In this document: piece after piece, positions 27,606 through 36,883 of the stretch
Numbering within the stretch: the stretch's first letter is position 1
Layout: every line of letters starts with the position of its first letter
DNA from: Lachnospiraceae bacterium
Lineage (GTDB): Bacteria; Bacillota; Clostridia; Lachnospirales; Lachnospiraceae
Direction of reading: 5' to 3'
DNA length: 45,709 nt
NCBI GenBank assembly: GCA_910575475.1
Contig: CAJTGD010000043.1
Span: 1-45,709 of the forward strand
Notes under the pieces: model-generated
What the model saw: only the letters and a program-made list of their open reading frames with translations
What the model was told of the DNA's origin: nothing
Databases searched by the model: none
Program-made: the position numbers and the translations under genes

Positions 27606-28303
27606 CTATTTAGGCGCTACATTGCAACTATTGGATTTTTGGTTCATTCTTTCGGCAATTTTTTGAATATCATCGGTTGTTAAAACAGACATCGCATTGC
27701 TGATCTCCTCAATAGACAGACCGGCATGGAACAAAATTTTTGAGAATTTCGATTCATTTTTTTTTTCGTAACGTTTTTTGTAACATCTTTCGTTACTTTT
27801 TCAGTCACTCGTTTTGTGACATCTTTTGTCACTCGTTTTTCAAGCTCCTGTCCATACTGAATTTTTTCTTCTAAAAATAACTGTCCGACCTTTGTCATCA
27901 CAATCCACTCCTTAATCTGTTTGGAATCTTCTTTTGTGATTACCTTATCTGCGAATACCAGCATTCCGGATAACAGGAAGCGCTGCATATCCGTATCTTC
28001 CAGCTGAAACTGCAGACAGCCGATATCCATCCTTGCATTGGTCTGCTGCGGCTGAATATCCGCGGTATAAATGACAATCATCCGGATCTTACATGGAAAA
28101 TGGTGCTGTTCCATAGTTCGCTTTAATGTGCGGACAAGATAATTCAGATACTTAATCTTATGAGTGGCCGCATAGGTACTTTCGTAATCCACCAACGCCA
28201 GAGAATCATCCTGCCATGCAATGGATGACTTCACGGGGCCGGCTCTTCGGCCTTCTGAGCTCTTAGAAATTTTAACAGCAGTTCTTCTTTTGGATTTTGA
28301 CAT
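27606..28303 (-). pseudogene. Rpn/PD-(D/E)XK-type gene frameshifted at an A10 tract
   Basis: The start is good (AAAGGAGGAT before the ATG at 28303). The product resembles the C-terminal part of Rpn/YhgA-like recombination-promoting nucleases (LVDYESTY...IKYLNYLVRTL, then FLLSGMLVF). It carries a run of six tetrapeptide repeats of the form K-x-V-T and then AAAAAAAAAA (27757-27766, minus strand). Read literally, the frame ends at 27680 with an unrelated tail. One extra A restores a natural tail (FSKILFHAGLSIEEISNAM...) ending at 27606. It is either a broken gene or one expressed by slippage on the A-tract. The N-terminal nuclease motifs are not evident, so it may also be shortened. Confidence 0.6.
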
Positions 28304-28376
28304 GTATATCCTCCTTTTCTGACAGTTGATATAGTGCTCTGCAATGCCATAAGGAGAAAACTGCTATGTCCACTCC

Positions 28377-28405
28377 ATTATACCAGAATCTGACCCAACC
28401 GGCAA
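28377..28405 (-). promoter_or_regulatory. Promoter of the Rpn-like gene
   Basis: On the minus strand TTGCCG (28405-28400), 17 bases, TATAAT (28382-28377) with a TG extended -10. The leader to the ATG is about 65 bases. The rest of the gene-free stretch 28406-28630 shows nothing I can name. Confidence 0.65.
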
Positions 28406-28630
28406 ACCGCATTTGCAGTAGCATATATCCTGCCCGTATGATAGCTGTTCCATCAAATTTGTGTTTTCCGGCTGAGATGCCATGAAAAGACAGATCCTGA
28501 TACCTGGAAGTATCCGGCGGACAGATAGAATTATTTGAAAAAATACTGCCCGTGATTTTGATGTGTTGATAGTATAGCACGGCAGAAGAACAGATGCAAC
28601 AAGAAATATGGAAGAAGATAACCGGAAAAT

Positions 28631-28678
28631 AAAAAAGCCGTCTGCCGCGGATATTTCTTCGTGGCAGATGACTTTTTT
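28631..28678 (-). terminator. Terminator of the V-type ATPase operon
   Basis: GCCGTCTGCC (28637-28646) pairs with GGCAGATGAC (28663-28672) with one mismatch and one wobble. T-runs flank both sides (TTTTTT on either strand), so it can work in both directions; its position makes it the end of the ATPase operon. Confidence 0.8.
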
Positions 28679-28691
28679 ATTTTCCCAATAT

Positions 28692-29315
28692 TCAGCCCTT
28701 CTTCATCTTCATCCTCTTGATGACCTTCAGCCGTGTAAACTCTTCTCTGTCTTTTTCCTCCAATGCATTCGTGATGCTGCTGACCAGCTCAGTATACATG
28801 GGGATCGTGATGTTCTGCAGCGCATTGGCGCGCTTCTGTGTCTTCTTGATATTGGAAGCCAGCCGGTAGGCCGCGTTTTCCACCATGGACAGCTTTACGG
28901 TCAGATCCTTTACCTTCTGGAATGCCTTGGTCGCCTGATCGATGGATTCCCGGGTGGTACTGAATGCGTACGTGGGCAGGTCATGGACCGGCGCGTACTT
29001 CACATGGGGAATCTCGGTTCCCATGATGCTTCGGGTACGGATCGAAATGGAATTTTCGATCGGAACCGTATAGGCAAGCTGAGAGACCATATTAATCCCG
29101 TGCTCGATATTGGCACGCTGCAGGCACTGGTAGGCATAGGTAAAGGTGCTGTCGATCTCATCCTGGATATCCCGGGCTTCGTCGATCAGCGACATCAGCT
29201 CGCGGATCAGGATATTCCGCTTCTTATCCATCAGGTCATAGCCCTGTCTTGCAAGCGCCAGTGAGTTCTTCGCCAGCATCAGATTTCCTTTGGTTGGAAA
29301 TGTTCGTGGATCCAT
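28692..29315 (-). CDS. ntpD: V-type ATPase subunit D
   Basis: The central-stalk rotor subunit that turns inside the A3B3 hexamer and links catalysis to the membrane ring. 207 residues, mostly two long helices at the ends (LALARQGYDLMDKKRNIL and IKKTQKRANALQNI), which form the coiled-coil axle, with a short beta-containing middle. The N-terminus FPTKGNLM is typical of the family. The C-terminal tail is Lys/Met-rich. AAAGGAGG precedes the ATG. It is the last gene of the nine-gene operon, 15 bases after subunit B. Confidence 0.95.
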   Translation of the reverse strand: MDPRTFPTKGNLMLAKNSLALARQGYDLMDKKRNILIRELMSLIDEARDIQDEIDSTFTYAYQCLQRANIEHGINMVSQLAYTVPIENSISIRTRSIMGTEIPHVKYAPVHDLPTYAFSTTRESIDQATKAFQKVKDLTVKLSMVENAAYRLASNIKKTQKRANALQNITIPMYTELVSSITNALEEKDREEFTRLKVIKRMKMKKG

Positions 29316-29330
29316 AGGGCACAGCCTCCT

Positions 29331-30722
29331 TTACTCGTCTTCCTCCGGCATCGGCTTGTAGTATTTATCCAGGATCTTCGTGTCCACACGGTCCAGCTCT
29401 TCCCTGGGAAGGCGGCCCAACAGCTCCCAGCCAAGATCCAGAGTCGCTTCTATGCTCCGGTTTTCGTTCACGCCCTGCCCGATGTAGCGGGTTTCAAAAT
29501 CCTTTCCGAATGCCAGGTATTTCTTGTCCGTGGGCGACAGCTCGTCTTCGCCGATTACAGAGGCCAGATTCCGGGCGTCGCCTACCTTCGCGTAAGCGGA
29601 GAACAGCTGGTTGGCCAGATCCTGGTGGTCCTCCCTGGTGTAGCCGGCCCCGATGCCGTCCTTCATCAGACGGGACAGGGAAGGCAGGATATTGATGGGC
29701 GGATAGATGGACTGCCCGTGGAGCGTCCGATCCAGTACGATCTGCCCCTCCGTGATGTACCCGGTCAGGTCCGGGATCGGATGGGTGATATCGTCATTGG
29801 GCATGGTCAGGATGGGCAGCTGTGTTACGGAGCCGCTCACGCCCTGGACGATGCCGGCGCGCTCATACAGGGTCGCCAGCTCACTGTACAGATATCCCGG
29901 GTATCCCTTTCGGCTGGGGATCTCTCCCTTGGAGGAGGACACCTCACGCATGGCCTCGGCAAAGGAGGTCATATCCGTCAGGATGACCAGGATATGCATA
30001 TTTTCTTCAAATGCCAGATATTCCGCAACCGTCAGAGCCACCTTGGGCGTGATCAGACGTTCCACCACCGGGTCATTTGCCATATTCAGGAACATGGCTA
30101 CATGATCGGCCACGCCGCTGTCCTCGAAGGCACGGCGGAAGAAATCGGCCACATCATGCTTGACGCCCATAGCGGCAAATACGATGGCGAACTGTTCGTC
30201 CGACCCCTCTCCCAGGGAGGCCTGCTTTACGATCTGCGCCGCAAGCTGGTCGTGGGGGAGGCCGTTTCCGGAGAAAATCGGCAGCTTCTGGCCGCGGATC
30301 AGGGTGGTCAGTCCGTCGATGGCGGAGATTCCGGTATGGATATAGTTTCTTGGATATTCCCGTTTTACCGGGTTCAGGGGCAGGCCGTTCACATCCCGCC
30401 GCAGAGCGGAGGTGATGGGGCCCAGGTCGTCGATGGGCTGGCCGATGCCGTTAAAGGTACGTCCCAGCATATCCGGGGAGAGTGTGATCTCCATCGGATG
30501 CCCGGTAAGCCGGGTGTGGGTATTTTTCAGGGACATATTTTCAGAACCCTCGAATACCTGGATGACCGCGCGGTCCTCGTAGATCTCCACGATACGCCCG
30601 ATCTTGCGTTCCTTGCCGCCGATCACAAATTCCACGATCTCGTCATAGAACGCACCCTGCACGCCCTCCAGGACGATCAGAGGGCCGTTGATACTGCTTA
30701 AGCCTAAATATTCAATTGACAT
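29331..30722 (-). CDS. ntpB: V-type ATPase subunit B
   Basis: Regulatory nucleotide-binding subunit of the V1 head, alternating with subunit A. The 463-residue length is standard. Recognisable blocks are the beta-barrel start (INGPLIVLEG), RDVNGLPLNPVKR, QKLPIFSGNGLPHDQLA (the degenerate P-loop region, lacking GKT as expected for B), ILTDMTSFAEAMREV and the C-terminal GWELLGRLPREELDRV. An AAGGAGGG site lies before the ATG. It is coded between A (15 bases upstream) and D. Confidence 0.96.
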   Translation of the reverse strand: MSIEYLGLSSINGPLIVLEGVQGAFYDEIVEFVIGGKERKIGRIVEIYEDRAVIQVFEGSENMSLKNTHTRLTGHPMEITLSPDMLGRTFNGIGQPIDDLGPITSALRRDVNGLPLNPVKREYPRNYIHTGISAIDGLTTLIRGQKLPIFSGNGLPHDQLAAQIVKQASLGEGSDEQFAIVFAAMGVKHDVADFFRRAFEDSGVADHVAMFLNMANDPVVERLITPKVALTVAEYLAFEENMHILVILTDMTSFAEAMREVSSSKGEIPSRKGYPGYLYSELATLYERAGIVQGVSGSVTQLPILTMPNDDITHPIPDLTGYITEGQIVLDRTLHGQSIYPPINILPSLSRLMKDGIGAGYTREDHQDLANQLFSAYAKVGDARNLASVIGEDELSPTDKKYLAFGKDFETRYIGQGVNENRSIEATLDLGWELLGRLPREELDRVDTKILDKYYKPMPEEDE

Positions 30723-30737
30723 GGCATCATTCCCTCC

Positions 30738-32504
30738 TTATGCATTCTTTTCCAGGACACGCTGGTAAAATTCGTCGATATCGCGATGGTACTGAGTGAA
30801 CATTTCCAGGCGGTCATTGGGTACATCATACTTGATGGAAATAACCCGGTCGAAGATGTTCTCCGACTTCAGCACGGACATCGGATGCCCCATGGTCACA
30901 AGCGCACGAGACTTTTTATACAGGTACAAAATGGTTTCCATCATCAGGAACTGCTTTTCCATGGACACGCAGGTATCGTCCTTGTGGAAGGCGTTCTGCT
31001 GCAGGAATCCCAGACGGATGACACGAGCGATCTCCAGGATCAGCTTCTGGTCGTCGGGAAGCACGTCGCTTCCGATCAGCTTTACGATCTCCAGCAGGCT
31101 GCTCTCGGAGTTCAGAAGGGCCATCAGCCGGTTCCGGTAGTCTACGAACTTCGGTGATACCCGATCCTGATACCAGGGTGCCAGGTCGGTCAGGTATTCG
31201 CTGTAGCTGGTGAGCCAGTGGATGGCCGGGAAATGTCTTGCATAGGCCAGGCTCTTATCCAGCCCCCAGAAGCAGCGGACAAATCGTTTGGTGTTCTGGG
31301 TGACGGGCTCGGAGAAGTCTCCGCCCTGGGGGGAGACCGCGCCGATGATGGTCACGGATCCGTCCGTATCGTTCAGGTTGTGCATCATGCCGGCCCGTTC
31401 ATAGAACGCGGACAGCTTGGATGCCAGGTAAGCCGGGAATCCTTCCTCGGCGGGCATCTCCTCCAGACGTCCGGAGAGCTCTCTTAAAGCCTCCGCCCAA
31501 CGGGAGGTGGAATCCGCCATGATGGCTACGTCATAGCCCATATCCCGGTAATATTCCGCCAGTGTCAGTCCGGTGTAGATGCTGGCCTCACGGGCAGCCA
31601 CCGGCATGTTGGACGTATTGGCGATCAGGGTGGTCCGGTCCATCAGAGGATTGCCGGACCGGGGGTCGGTCAGCTCGGAGAATTCCTCCAGAACCTGCGT
31701 CATCTCGTTTCCGCGCTCGCCGCAGCCGATATAGATGATGATATCCGCGTCAGACCACTTTGCGATCTGATGCTGGGACATGGTCTTACCGGTTCCGAAT
31801 CCGCCGGGAATAGCGGCTGTACCGCCCTTGGCGATGGGGAACATGGTATCGATGATCCGCTGTCCGGTCACCAGCGGAACCGATGCCGGGAAGCGGTTGT
31901 TGGTGGGCCTTGGCACACGGATGGGCCAGTGCTGGGTCATGGTCAGCTCTTTTGTGGTGCCGTCTGCCAGCTGCAGGGTGATCAGCGTCTCGTCAATGGT
32001 ATATTCGCCGTCAGAAACGACGCTGACCACGTCTCCTTCCACGTCCGGGGGAACCATACATTTGTGCACGATGGCACGGGTCTCCGGCACCAGAGCAATG
32101 ATCTCGCCCGGGGTCAGATGATCGCCGACGGAAGCGACGATGTGCGCGCGCCACTTTTTTGTGCGGTCCAGAGAATCCACGCTGACACCGCGGGTAATGA
32201 ACGCGCCGCCTGTCTCGGAAATCTTTTCCAGGGGACGCTCGATCCCGTCGAAGATATTGTTCAGGATGCCGGGAGCCAGGGTCACGGACACGGCGCTTCC
32301 GGTCGCGATGACCTGGTCGCCCGGACGGAGCCCGGTGGTTTCCTCATATACCTGGATCGTAGTCATGTCCTTATCCAATGCAATGACCTCGCCTACCAGC
32401 TTTTCCTTTCCGACGTATACCATTTCCTGCATATGGAAGCCTGTATTGCCCTTCAGATAGATGACGGGGCCGTTGACACCATAGATTGTTCCGATATTAT
32501 CCAA
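30738..32504 (-). CDS. ntpA: V-type ATPase catalytic subunit A
   Basis: Catalytic ATP-hydrolysing/synthesising subunit, 588 residues with the chosen start. The P-loop is GGFGTGKT (234-241), and the family 'non-homologous region' lies around 110-190. Later blocks include YIGCGERGNEM, ADSTSRWAEALRE and EMPAEEGFPAYL. I take the TTG at 32504 as the start: GGGAGGTG lies 5-7 bases upstream and the product then begins xDNIGTIYGVNGPV, matching the family. The longer ATG start at 32537 would place the RBS inside the gene. The gene overlaps the end of subunit E by 8 bases. Confidence 0.95.
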   Translation of the reverse strand: MDNIGTIYGVNGPVIYLKGNTGFHMQEMVYVGKEKLVGEVIALDKDMTTIQVYEETTGLRPGDQVIATGSAVSVTLAPGILNNIFDGIERPLEKISETGGAFITRGVSVDSLDRTKKWRAHIVASVGDHLTPGEIIALVPETRAIVHKCMVPPDVEGDVVSVVSDGEYTIDETLITLQLADGTTKELTMTQHWPIRVPRPTNNRFPASVPLVTGQRIIDTMFPIAKGGTAAIPGGFGTGKTMSQHQIAKWSDADIIIYIGCGERGNEMTQVLEEFSELTDPRSGNPLMDRTTLIANTSNMPVAAREASIYTGLTLAEYYRDMGYDVAIMADSTSRWAEALRELSGRLEEMPAEEGFPAYLASKLSAFYERAGMMHNLNDTDGSVTIIGAVSPQGGDFSEPVTQNTKRFVRCFWGLDKSLAYARHFPAIHWLTSYSEYLTDLAPWYQDRVSPKFVDYRNRLMALLNSESSLLEIVKLIGSDVLPDDQKLILEIARVIRLGFLQQNAFHKDDTCVSMEKQFLMMETILYLYKKSRALVTMGHPMSVLKSENIFDRVISIKYDVPNDRLEMFTQYHRDIDEFYQRVLEKNA

Positions 32505-33084
32505 TTCCGTCACCTCCCGTAAAGATAAATCTGTCATACTCGTTGCGGAGCAGGGTGGAAAATGAGTTGTCGATCAGGATATTGCGATCCCGGATGACAG
32601 CCCGTGTCCCGCCGATAAAATCCTCTGAGCTCAACGTCAGCCGTGTGCCGGTTGCCGCCTCCAGTGCGGCCTGCCGCGGCTCGTCAGAGGGATTGATATA
32701 GATGGTCATCTCTTCGCCCGGGGCAAATGCGGTTGCCTTGCGGATTGATTTGATGAGATAGTCCTCATAGGCGTCTGTCTGCATATATTCTTCTGCCAGC
32801 TCATGCGCTTCCTTAAAAATCTTGTCTTTCAGTTCGACCTGTACCTTGCCGGTCTTTCTTTTCAGCTCAAGCTGTGTCCTGGCGTTTGCCTGGTTCAGCA
32901 TATGCCTGGCGTTGGACTGCTCCGCTTTGATACGCGTCTCAGACTGCCAGCGCATTTCCTCTTTATGATCCTTCAATACCTTTTCCAGGGCTTCGCGGTA
33001 GTTGTCAATGATCGCATTGCCTTCCGCCCGCGCCTCTTCCATGGAGGATGCCTGTAAATGTGAGAGTTTTTCTTCCAGAGTCAA
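32497..33084 (-). CDS. ntpE: V-type ATPase subunit E (peripheral stalk)
   Basis: Stator subunit that forms a coiled coil with the G/H subunit and holds the A3B3 head. 195 residues: residues 1-105 are a long charged helix (Ala/Glu/Lys/Arg-rich), and the C-terminal half is an alpha/beta domain ending with NSFSTLLRNEYDR. The start codon is a TTG, eight bases after AAGGAGG. Its end overlaps the start of the catalytic subunit. Confidence 0.9.
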   Translation of the reverse strand: MTLEEKLSHLQASSMEEARAEGNAIIDNYREALEKVLKDHKEEMRWQSETRIKAEQSNARHMLNQANARTQLELKRKTGKVQVELKDKIFKEAHELAEEYMQTDAYEDYLIKSIRKATAFAPGEEMTIYINPSDEPRQAALEAATGTRLTLSSEDFIGGTRAVIRDRNILIDNSFSTLLRNEYDRFIFTGGDGIG

Positions 33085-33112
33085 GAGGGGTACCTCCTTT
33101 TATATATGTGTC

Positions 33113-33421
33113 TTATAGCTTTAGTCCGATTGCTTCGGTTACATAGGATGTGATAAAGTCTTTCTTACGGCCGGTTCCGTGCCTGTCAGGAATCTCGATC
33201 AGCAGGGGCATCTGCCGTTCCAGACGGAACTGGTCCAGGATCTCGGGAAATTCCTGCCCGAACTTTTCCGTCAGAAGGACGATGCCGATGGTTTTATCTG
33301 TCAATGTTTTTTCCAGTGCTTCCCTGAGTTCGTCGCGTTCATGAACCACGACGCCTTCCACGCCTGCCAGACGCATTCCTGTATAGGTATCGACATTATC
33401 ACTGATCAGATACATCTTCAT
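33113..33421 (-). CDS. V-type ATPase subunit F
   Basis: Small rotor subunit that sits on subunit D; named NtpG in the Enterococcus nomenclature. 102 residues with a CheY-like alternating pattern: MKMYLISDNVDTYTGMRLAGV, IGIVLLTEKF and a Pro-rich LLIEIPDRHG. Its ATG follows the stop codon of subunit K after a single base (TAAGATG), so translation is coupled. Confidence 0.92.
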   Translation of the reverse strand: MKMYLISDNVDTYTGMRLAGVEGVVVHERDELREALEKTLTDKTIGIVLLTEKFGQEFPEILDQFRLERQMPLLIEIPDRHGTGRKKDFITSYVTEAIGLKL

Positions 33422-33422
33422 C

Positions 33423-33857
33423 TTACAGACTTCCCAGGATCATGAAGGAGATGATCAGTCCGTACAGACATACACCTTCTGCCAGACCTACGAAGATCAG
33501 GGACTTACCGAGAACACTGGAATCCTCGCTGATCGCGCCCAGCGCCGCGCTTGCCGCGCTCGCTACGGCGATACCGCCGCCGATACAGGATAAACCGGTA
33601 ACCAGTGCGGCTGCGATATAGCCAAGGCCCGTTGCCATAGCTGCCTGAGATGCCGCATCCTCTGCCGCGTGTACCTGCGGGCCGCCCAGCAGCATGATAG
33701 ATGCGATGGCAAATGCTCCGAAGAAAAAGAAGGCATTGACTCCGATGGCTGTCTTATAGCGGTTCTTGTTCTTTTCCCCGATCAGATAATATCCGAAAGG
33801 AATGATGATGCTCAGGATCAATGCAGCGATAAATACGATTTTTGTTGCGGTTGTCAT
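33423..33857 (-). CDS. ntpK: V-type ATPase membrane-ring subunit K
   Basis: The proteolipid of the ion-carrying rotor ring, 144 residues with four predicted helices (about 6-25, 39-57, 76-104, 117-141) arranged as two hairpins. One carboxylate, E127 in GLAEGVCLYG, lies in the last helix and would carry the ion; the first hairpin has none. I do not see the glutamine neighbours typical of the best-known Na+ rings, but ion specificity (H+ or Na+) cannot be settled by eye. An AGGAGG site precedes the ATG. Small hydrophobic residues dominate the helices, as expected for ring packing. Confidence 0.93.
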   Translation of the reverse strand: MTTATKIVFIAALILSIIIPFGYYLIGEKNKNRYKTAIGVNAFFFFGAFAIASIMLLGGPQVHAAEDAASQAAMATGLGYIAAALVTGLSCIGGGIAVASAASAALGAISEDSSVLGKSLIFVGLAEGVCLYGLIISFMILGSL

Positions 33858-33889
33858 AATAAAATCCTCCTAAATATCAAATAAATTTT

Positions 33890-35836
33890 TTAATGTGTAT
33901 TTCTCTTTTTGCTTGTCTTTGTATATGGATCAAATGCGCGTCCAGAACCTTTGTAGAACCGGCTGAACATCTCATAATATTCCAGTCGGAGCACCTGGAT
34001 CCCGACGATCAGTCCTTCCATGCCGCATACGAACAGGTTGCCCAGGATCACCACGATCCAGTTGGGATTGCCTTTCTCCACGCCTGCCAGCATCAGGACG
34101 ACCTCCATCATGGCAGCGTGGCTCACTGCAAACGCGCCGATACGCACGAAGGAGAGGGTGTTGGAAAAGTAACTCAGCATCGTCTCGAACAATTCGAAGA
34201 AGCCCTGTACCAGGAACATGGCCTTGCTCTCTTCCATTTTTTCCGCCCGCTTCTCGATCTTTTTGGTCAGAGGCTCCTTGAACAGGATCACAAGCAGCGG
34301 AACTCCGAACATCACAGCCATGACGATACCGCCCGGTGTCTTGTGTCCGGTCATGAATAATACAATGGTCACAACGACGGACGCGTAAAATACGAGTCCG
34401 GCCACGCCGTTCACATCAAACCAGGCATCGCCCAGATCATGGCACCGGAACGCGTTGATAATATGCAGGATCATGGCCAGTATGATGATCCCCATACCAA
34501 AGGCGACGGCGACGACGAATACGGTGTTCAGCTTGCCGACGAAGGGCAGCATGGTCATATGCTCGATGGGCCTCAGCCAGACCGCGTCAATGATATCCTC
34601 AAATCCGAAGATGCTTCCGAACATAAAACCGAATATCGTGGAAAAGATACCTGCCGTGGCCACGATACCTGCCAGCGGGATCCTTTTGAACCAGTACAGC
34701 AGTCCGCCTCCGATGAGCAGCAGAAGCCCCTGTCCCACATCTCCGAACATGGCGCCGAAGATAAAGGAATAGGTCAGGCCCACAAACACCGTCGGATCCA
34801 TCTCGTCATGGGACGGAAGCCCGTACATCTGGACATACATCTCAAAGGGCTTGAACAGCTTCGGATTTTTCAGCTTGGTCGGCGGCGCGCCGAAGTGGGT
34901 CTCACGGTCGTCTACGACCACAACAAAGACCTTGTCGTCGTTTGCGATATCCTTCTGGAACTTTTCCAGATCCCCCTCGGACATCCATCCGCACAGGATA
35001 TAGTAGTCTTCCTGATTGTCCTCCATCCGTGCGGCCATCTTGCGGACATCAAAGTTATTGGACAGCTCTTCCAGACGTTTTTTCGCTGCCACAAGCTGGG
35101 GCGCCCGCGCGGAAAGCAGCTGTGCGGCTTCCTTATCCAGCTCTTCGATCTGGTTCATATTTTTGTTGATCTCGCGCTGCAGCTTGTGGTAGGCATCCGC
35201 CGGAGTCCCCTCAAAATCATCCGTCAGCGTGATCCGTTCAAAGTGCAGGGAACGGAAGATGGCGTCGGACTTCTGCGCGTCCCTGGGAGAGACGAAGTAG
35301 GCGCCGTATACATAGCTTTCGTCCCGTTCCCCTTCCACGAAGATGGACTCCAGGTCTTCCATCAGATACTTCTGCATCTTATAATAGTATTCTACCGCGA
35401 TCTTTCCGAAGCGGTAGGTAATATACTTGTAGTTCAGCACCTCGCTCAGATTACAGTCCAGCGGCCGGAAAGGAGCGATGACCAGCTGGCGGTTATGAAG
35501 CTCTTCGATCTTCTTTTTTAACTTTTCTTTTTTCTCCTGCAGGCTCTGATAATCCGTGCTGGTATTTCGGATCAGCTCAAACATGCCGTCCAGTCCCAGC
35601 TTGGTGTCCGGTGTGATCTGGTCCGGGTCTTCCAAAAGGGCGGTAAACTGTTCTGCCTGTCCCAATGCCTCCCGGTATGGATTGATCTCCATAAAGGGCC
35701 TCAGATTATCGACGGTCTTCAACTCGGAAAGCGCGGATTCCAGCTGGATCTCGTACTTGGAGAGATAGAGATCGATCACGCGGTCGATATCATCGCGGGG
35801 GCCGGAGATATTGATGAATTTCATTTTTACAATCAT
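33890..35836 (-). CDS. ntpI: V-type ATPase subunit I (stator, a-type)
   Basis: Membrane stator subunit through which ions cross next to the K ring, 648 residues. The N-terminal half (1-340) is a soluble coiled-coil arm (long Lys/Glu-rich helices such as KKLEELSNNFDVRKMAARM); the C-terminal half has about seven to eight membrane helices with TYSFIFGAMFGDVGQG, SNTLSFVRIGAFAVSHAAM and a C-terminal conserved Arg in VLRLEYYEMFSRFY. The ATG overlaps the stop codon of subunit C (ATGA), and GGAGGTAA lies just before it. The length matches the family. Confidence 0.94.
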   Translation of the reverse strand: MIVKMKFINISGPRDDIDRVIDLYLSKYEIQLESALSELKTVDNLRPFMEINPYREALGQAEQFTALLEDPDQITPDTKLGLDGMFELIRNTSTDYQSLQEKKEKLKKKIEELHNRQLVIAPFRPLDCNLSEVLNYKYITYRFGKIAVEYYYKMQKYLMEDLESIFVEGERDESYVYGAYFVSPRDAQKSDAIFRSLHFERITLTDDFEGTPADAYHKLQREINKNMNQIEELDKEAAQLLSARAPQLVAAKKRLEELSNNFDVRKMAARMEDNQEDYYILCGWMSEGDLEKFQKDIANDDKVFVVVVDDRETHFGAPPTKLKNPKLFKPFEMYVQMYGLPSHDEMDPTVFVGLTYSFIFGAMFGDVGQGLLLLIGGGLLYWFKRIPLAGIVATAGIFSTIFGFMFGSIFGFEDIIDAVWLRPIEHMTMLPFVGKLNTVFVVAVAFGMGIIILAMILHIINAFRCHDLGDAWFDVNGVAGLVFYASVVVTIVLFMTGHKTPGGIVMAVMFGVPLLVILFKEPLTKKIEKRAEKMEESKAMFLVQGFFELFETMLSYFSNTLSFVRIGAFAVSHAAMMEVVLMLAGVEKGNPNWIVVILGNLFVCGMEGLIVGIQVLRLEYYEMFSRFYKGSGRAFDPYTKTSKKRNTH

Positions 35837-36879
35837 TGCGTCTTACCTCCAATATAAGCCAGCGTCTCACCGGATGATAAGCCGTAGCGGATACATTCCA
35901 GGGCGGTCGTCAGCTTTCGTAGTTCTTCCTCTTTTAAAAACAGATAAGTAGTGATCGCGGCGATGGAATACGGGTTCTGCCGCCGTTCCCCCCTGTACAG
36001 GCGGTCCAGGCATTCGGAGTACATCTGCTCGATGGTAAGCTTCTGCCCGAAGTCATAATGCCGCGCGTAGGATGTCTTCCGGAGCAATGCTTCATATTCC
36101 TCGATGCCGGGGGCCTCGATCATCTCCTTGATCTCCTCGGACGATACCTTGTAGTGGATCGGGACGAGAAGGGTGTAGATGTTGGCAGGTTCCATATTGT
36201 AATATTTCTTGGCCCTGTAGATCCACTGAAGATTCAGCAGGTCGATCTTGGAGCCGCATATTTTGGTATAGAACGCCAGCTCTTTTTTTCGTAATATTTT
36301 TTTTCGCTTTTTCCACAGGGTGGAAAGATTGTATTGGCTCAGTGTCAGGTCGTAATCATAGAGCGTGACCGCCGGATTGTCCAAAAGCCTGTGCAGAGGT
36401 TCATAGTACTCGGTATCCTTCAGATTTTCAATCAGCTCATTGGTGGTCCTTGAGGTGATCAGCTTCTCAATGGAGATCTGGGTATACCGGTCAAAGAACT
36501 CCTTTTTGTAGTTCAGGTCAAAGGGCTCGGCATAGCGGTTGATCACGATACGCAGGCAGTAGTTGATCAGATCGATCTCGTAGCGCTTCACGTAAAGCGA
36601 AAGAAATTCCCGCTGCTTTAACCCACAGAAGCGGTAGATCTTGGAGTATTCGTGGTAAAGCTGCCGGGTCAATATCTTTTCGATATCGCCGCGGTGCAGC
36701 CGGCTCTCGTCCAGCAGATTCAATACGTAGGCGTAGGAGGAATTATCCCGCAGATAATTGACTGCGTCCGGTACGCTCTGCAGTGAGGCGATCTCTTCAA
36801 AATTCTCCGTTGTCAGAAGCTTTGCTTCCATGGCTTTCAGCTTGGTTACGATTCCACTGTAGGCTAGTAGATTTCCCAT
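35833..36879 (-). CDS. ntpC: V-type ATPase subunit C (d-type)
   Basis: A soluble, funnel-shaped socket joining the central stalk to the K ring. 348 residues, nearly all helical, with repeated aromatic/Arg-rich motifs (YSKIYRFCGLKQREFLSLYVKRYEI; NLQWIYRAKKYYNM) and a family-typical opening (AYSGIVTKLKAMEAKLL). It starts four bases after the end of the G/H gene and overlaps the stator gene by four bases. No odd features. Confidence 0.9.
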   Translation of the reverse strand: MGNLLAYSGIVTKLKAMEAKLLTTENFEEIASLQSVPDAVNYLRDNSSYAYVLNLLDESRLHRGDIEKILTRQLYHEYSKIYRFCGLKQREFLSLYVKRYEIDLINYCLRIVINRYAEPFDLNYKKEFFDRYTQISIEKLITSRTTNELIENLKDTEYYEPLHRLLDNPAVTLYDYDLTLSQYNLSTLWKKRKKILRKKELAFYTKICGSKIDLLNLQWIYRAKKYYNMEPANIYTLLVPIHYKVSSEEIKEMIEAPGIEEYEALLRKTSYARHYDFGQKLTIEQMYSECLDRLYRGERRQNPYSIAAITTYLFLKEEELRKLTTALECIRYGLSSGETLAYIGGKTQ

Positions 36880-36883
36880 GCTT

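Noticed and set aside
27768..27841. Repeats suggesting a CRISPR or minisatellite
   Set aside because: They are the codons of the K-x-V-T tetrapeptide repeats in the Rpn-like gene. There are no spacers of constant length.
28272..28580. A 102-codon minus-strand ORF upstream of the Rpn-like gene
   Set aside because: It runs through that gene's promoter and RBS and has no RBS of its own.
34439..35521. A 360-codon plus-strand ORF opposite ntpI (also 29625-30701 opposite ntpB and 23907-24887 opposite the helicase)
   Set aside because: Each lies within a clear conserved gene on the other strand and shows the His/Gln/Leu-rich composition of antisense frames.
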